Assembly (NCBI GenBank): GCA_023667225.1
Contig: JAMPAN010000004.1
Span: 18,778 to 82,777 of the forward strand
DNA length: 64,000 bases
Direction of reading: 5' to 3'
From: Oxalobacter formigenes
GTDB lineage: Bacteria; Pseudomonadota; Gammaproteobacteria; Burkholderiales; Burkholderiaceae_D
The translations under genes were made by a program, and so were the position numbers. The notes under the pieces are model-generated. The model had not been told where the DNA came from. It searched no databases and worked only from the letters and a program-made list of their open reading frames with translations. Of the stretch, positions 63,931-64,000 are shown piece after piece (the first letter of the stretch is position 1; each line of letters opens with the position of its first letter).

Positions 63931-64000
63931 ATGATAAAATTGGAGGCGGAGAGCCGCACACCGCACACCGCACACCGCACACCGCACACCGCACACCGCA
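63931..64000 (+). CDS. Possible start of an ORF entering the heptamer repeats (partial)
   Basis: ATG 63931 opens MIKLEAESR and then reads through the CCGCACA repeats as RTPHTAH... to the window end. TAAGAG nine bases upstream is a weak ribosome-binding site. If real, it is a gene whose 5' end carries a seven-base repeat, like contingency genes; its identity is outside the window. Confidence 0.25.
   Translation, partial: MIKLEAESRTPHTAHRTPHTAHR
63954..64000. repeat. Heptanucleotide tandem repeat (CCGCACA)
   Basis: At least 6.7 perfect copies of the seven-base unit, continuing past the end of the window. Seven is not a multiple of three, so copy-number change would shift any frame running through it. 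Confidence 0.95.

Noticed and set aside
63797..63994. Minus-strand ORF starting inside the heptamer repeats
   Set aside because: Composition driven by the repeat, no ribosome-binding site, no family.
63954..64000. CRISPR array
   Set aside because: The repeats are seven bases with no spacers; a simple tandem repeat.

Overview
The window is a piece of a betaproteobacterial (Burkholderiales-type) chromosome. Three things point there: the murA-hisGDCB-HAFIE cluster next to an mla lipid-transport cluster; the downstream hinT / HtrA protease / nif3 / sspA / sspB string; and rsmI-yraN-SIS-BON and MarR-FUSC-DUF1656-HlyD-NodT blocks. Two blocks that normally sit in this string in aerobic Burkholderiales are missing: tatABC (between hinT and the HtrA gene) and petABC, the cytochrome bc1 complex (between nif3 and sspA). 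This suggests an anaerobic or host-associated relative, for example an Oxalobacter- or Sutterella-like organism. The genus is inference, not something I can prove from the window.

Layout. 0-1.1 kb: 3' end of topoisomerase III. 1.1-4.1 kb: accessory stretch with an XRE regulator and its palindromic operators, an AT-richer tail-anchored methyltransferase, a decayed HigBA-like toxin-antitoxin remnant and a broken AlbA_2/Schlafen-type gene. 4.1-15.4 kb: SWIM/SNF2 helicase, tex, AI-2E family permease, a small acidic protein, meso-diaminopimelate dehydrogenase, a frameshifted Na+-dependent transporter, an ApbE-like protein and a small cationic exported protein. 15.5-15.9 kb: tmRNA. 15.9-16.9 kb: remnants of a deaminase and of an MmeI-type DNA methyltransferase, probably a decayed island beside ssrA. 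17-21.3 kb: two lipoproteins and a cobalamin riboswitch controlling metE. 21.3-24.4 kb: prophage remnant (S24 repressor, replication-type HTH gene, DUF6475-like gene) that ends abruptly inside the 3' end of an Hsp70 gene with a GrpE-like partner. 26.8-30.6 kb: tRNA-Thr, sspB, sspA, nif3, HtrA-like protease, hinT. 30.6-38.7 kb: nearly complete histidine pathway plus murA. 38.8-44.6 kb: ABC-2 exporter and mlaB/C/A/D/E/F. 44.7-63.7 kb: ettA, rmlD, MarR-controlled efflux operon, rsmI, yraN, diaA/gmhA-like, dolP-like, 5-FTHF cyclo-ligase, slt, cca, MBL hydrolase, lrgBA, a Sel1 protein and a lipid-linked glycan transferase broken in a poly-G tract. The last 47 bases are a heptanucleotide tandem repeat running off the window.

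Most unusual signals: (i) seven copies of an interrupted palindrome, ATGCGTNNNACGCAT, confined to the tex 3' end and the metE/prophage region, two of them inside the tex reading frame and one forming the metE terminator; (ii) possible contingency loci, namely a G9 tract in a glycosyl-1-phosphate transferase and CCGCACA repeats after a possible ATG; (iii) the missing tat and pet blocks; (iv) a recombination junction joining a prophage gene to a truncated Hsp70/GrpE-like pair; (v) two graveyards of defence or toxin-antitoxin gene remnants.
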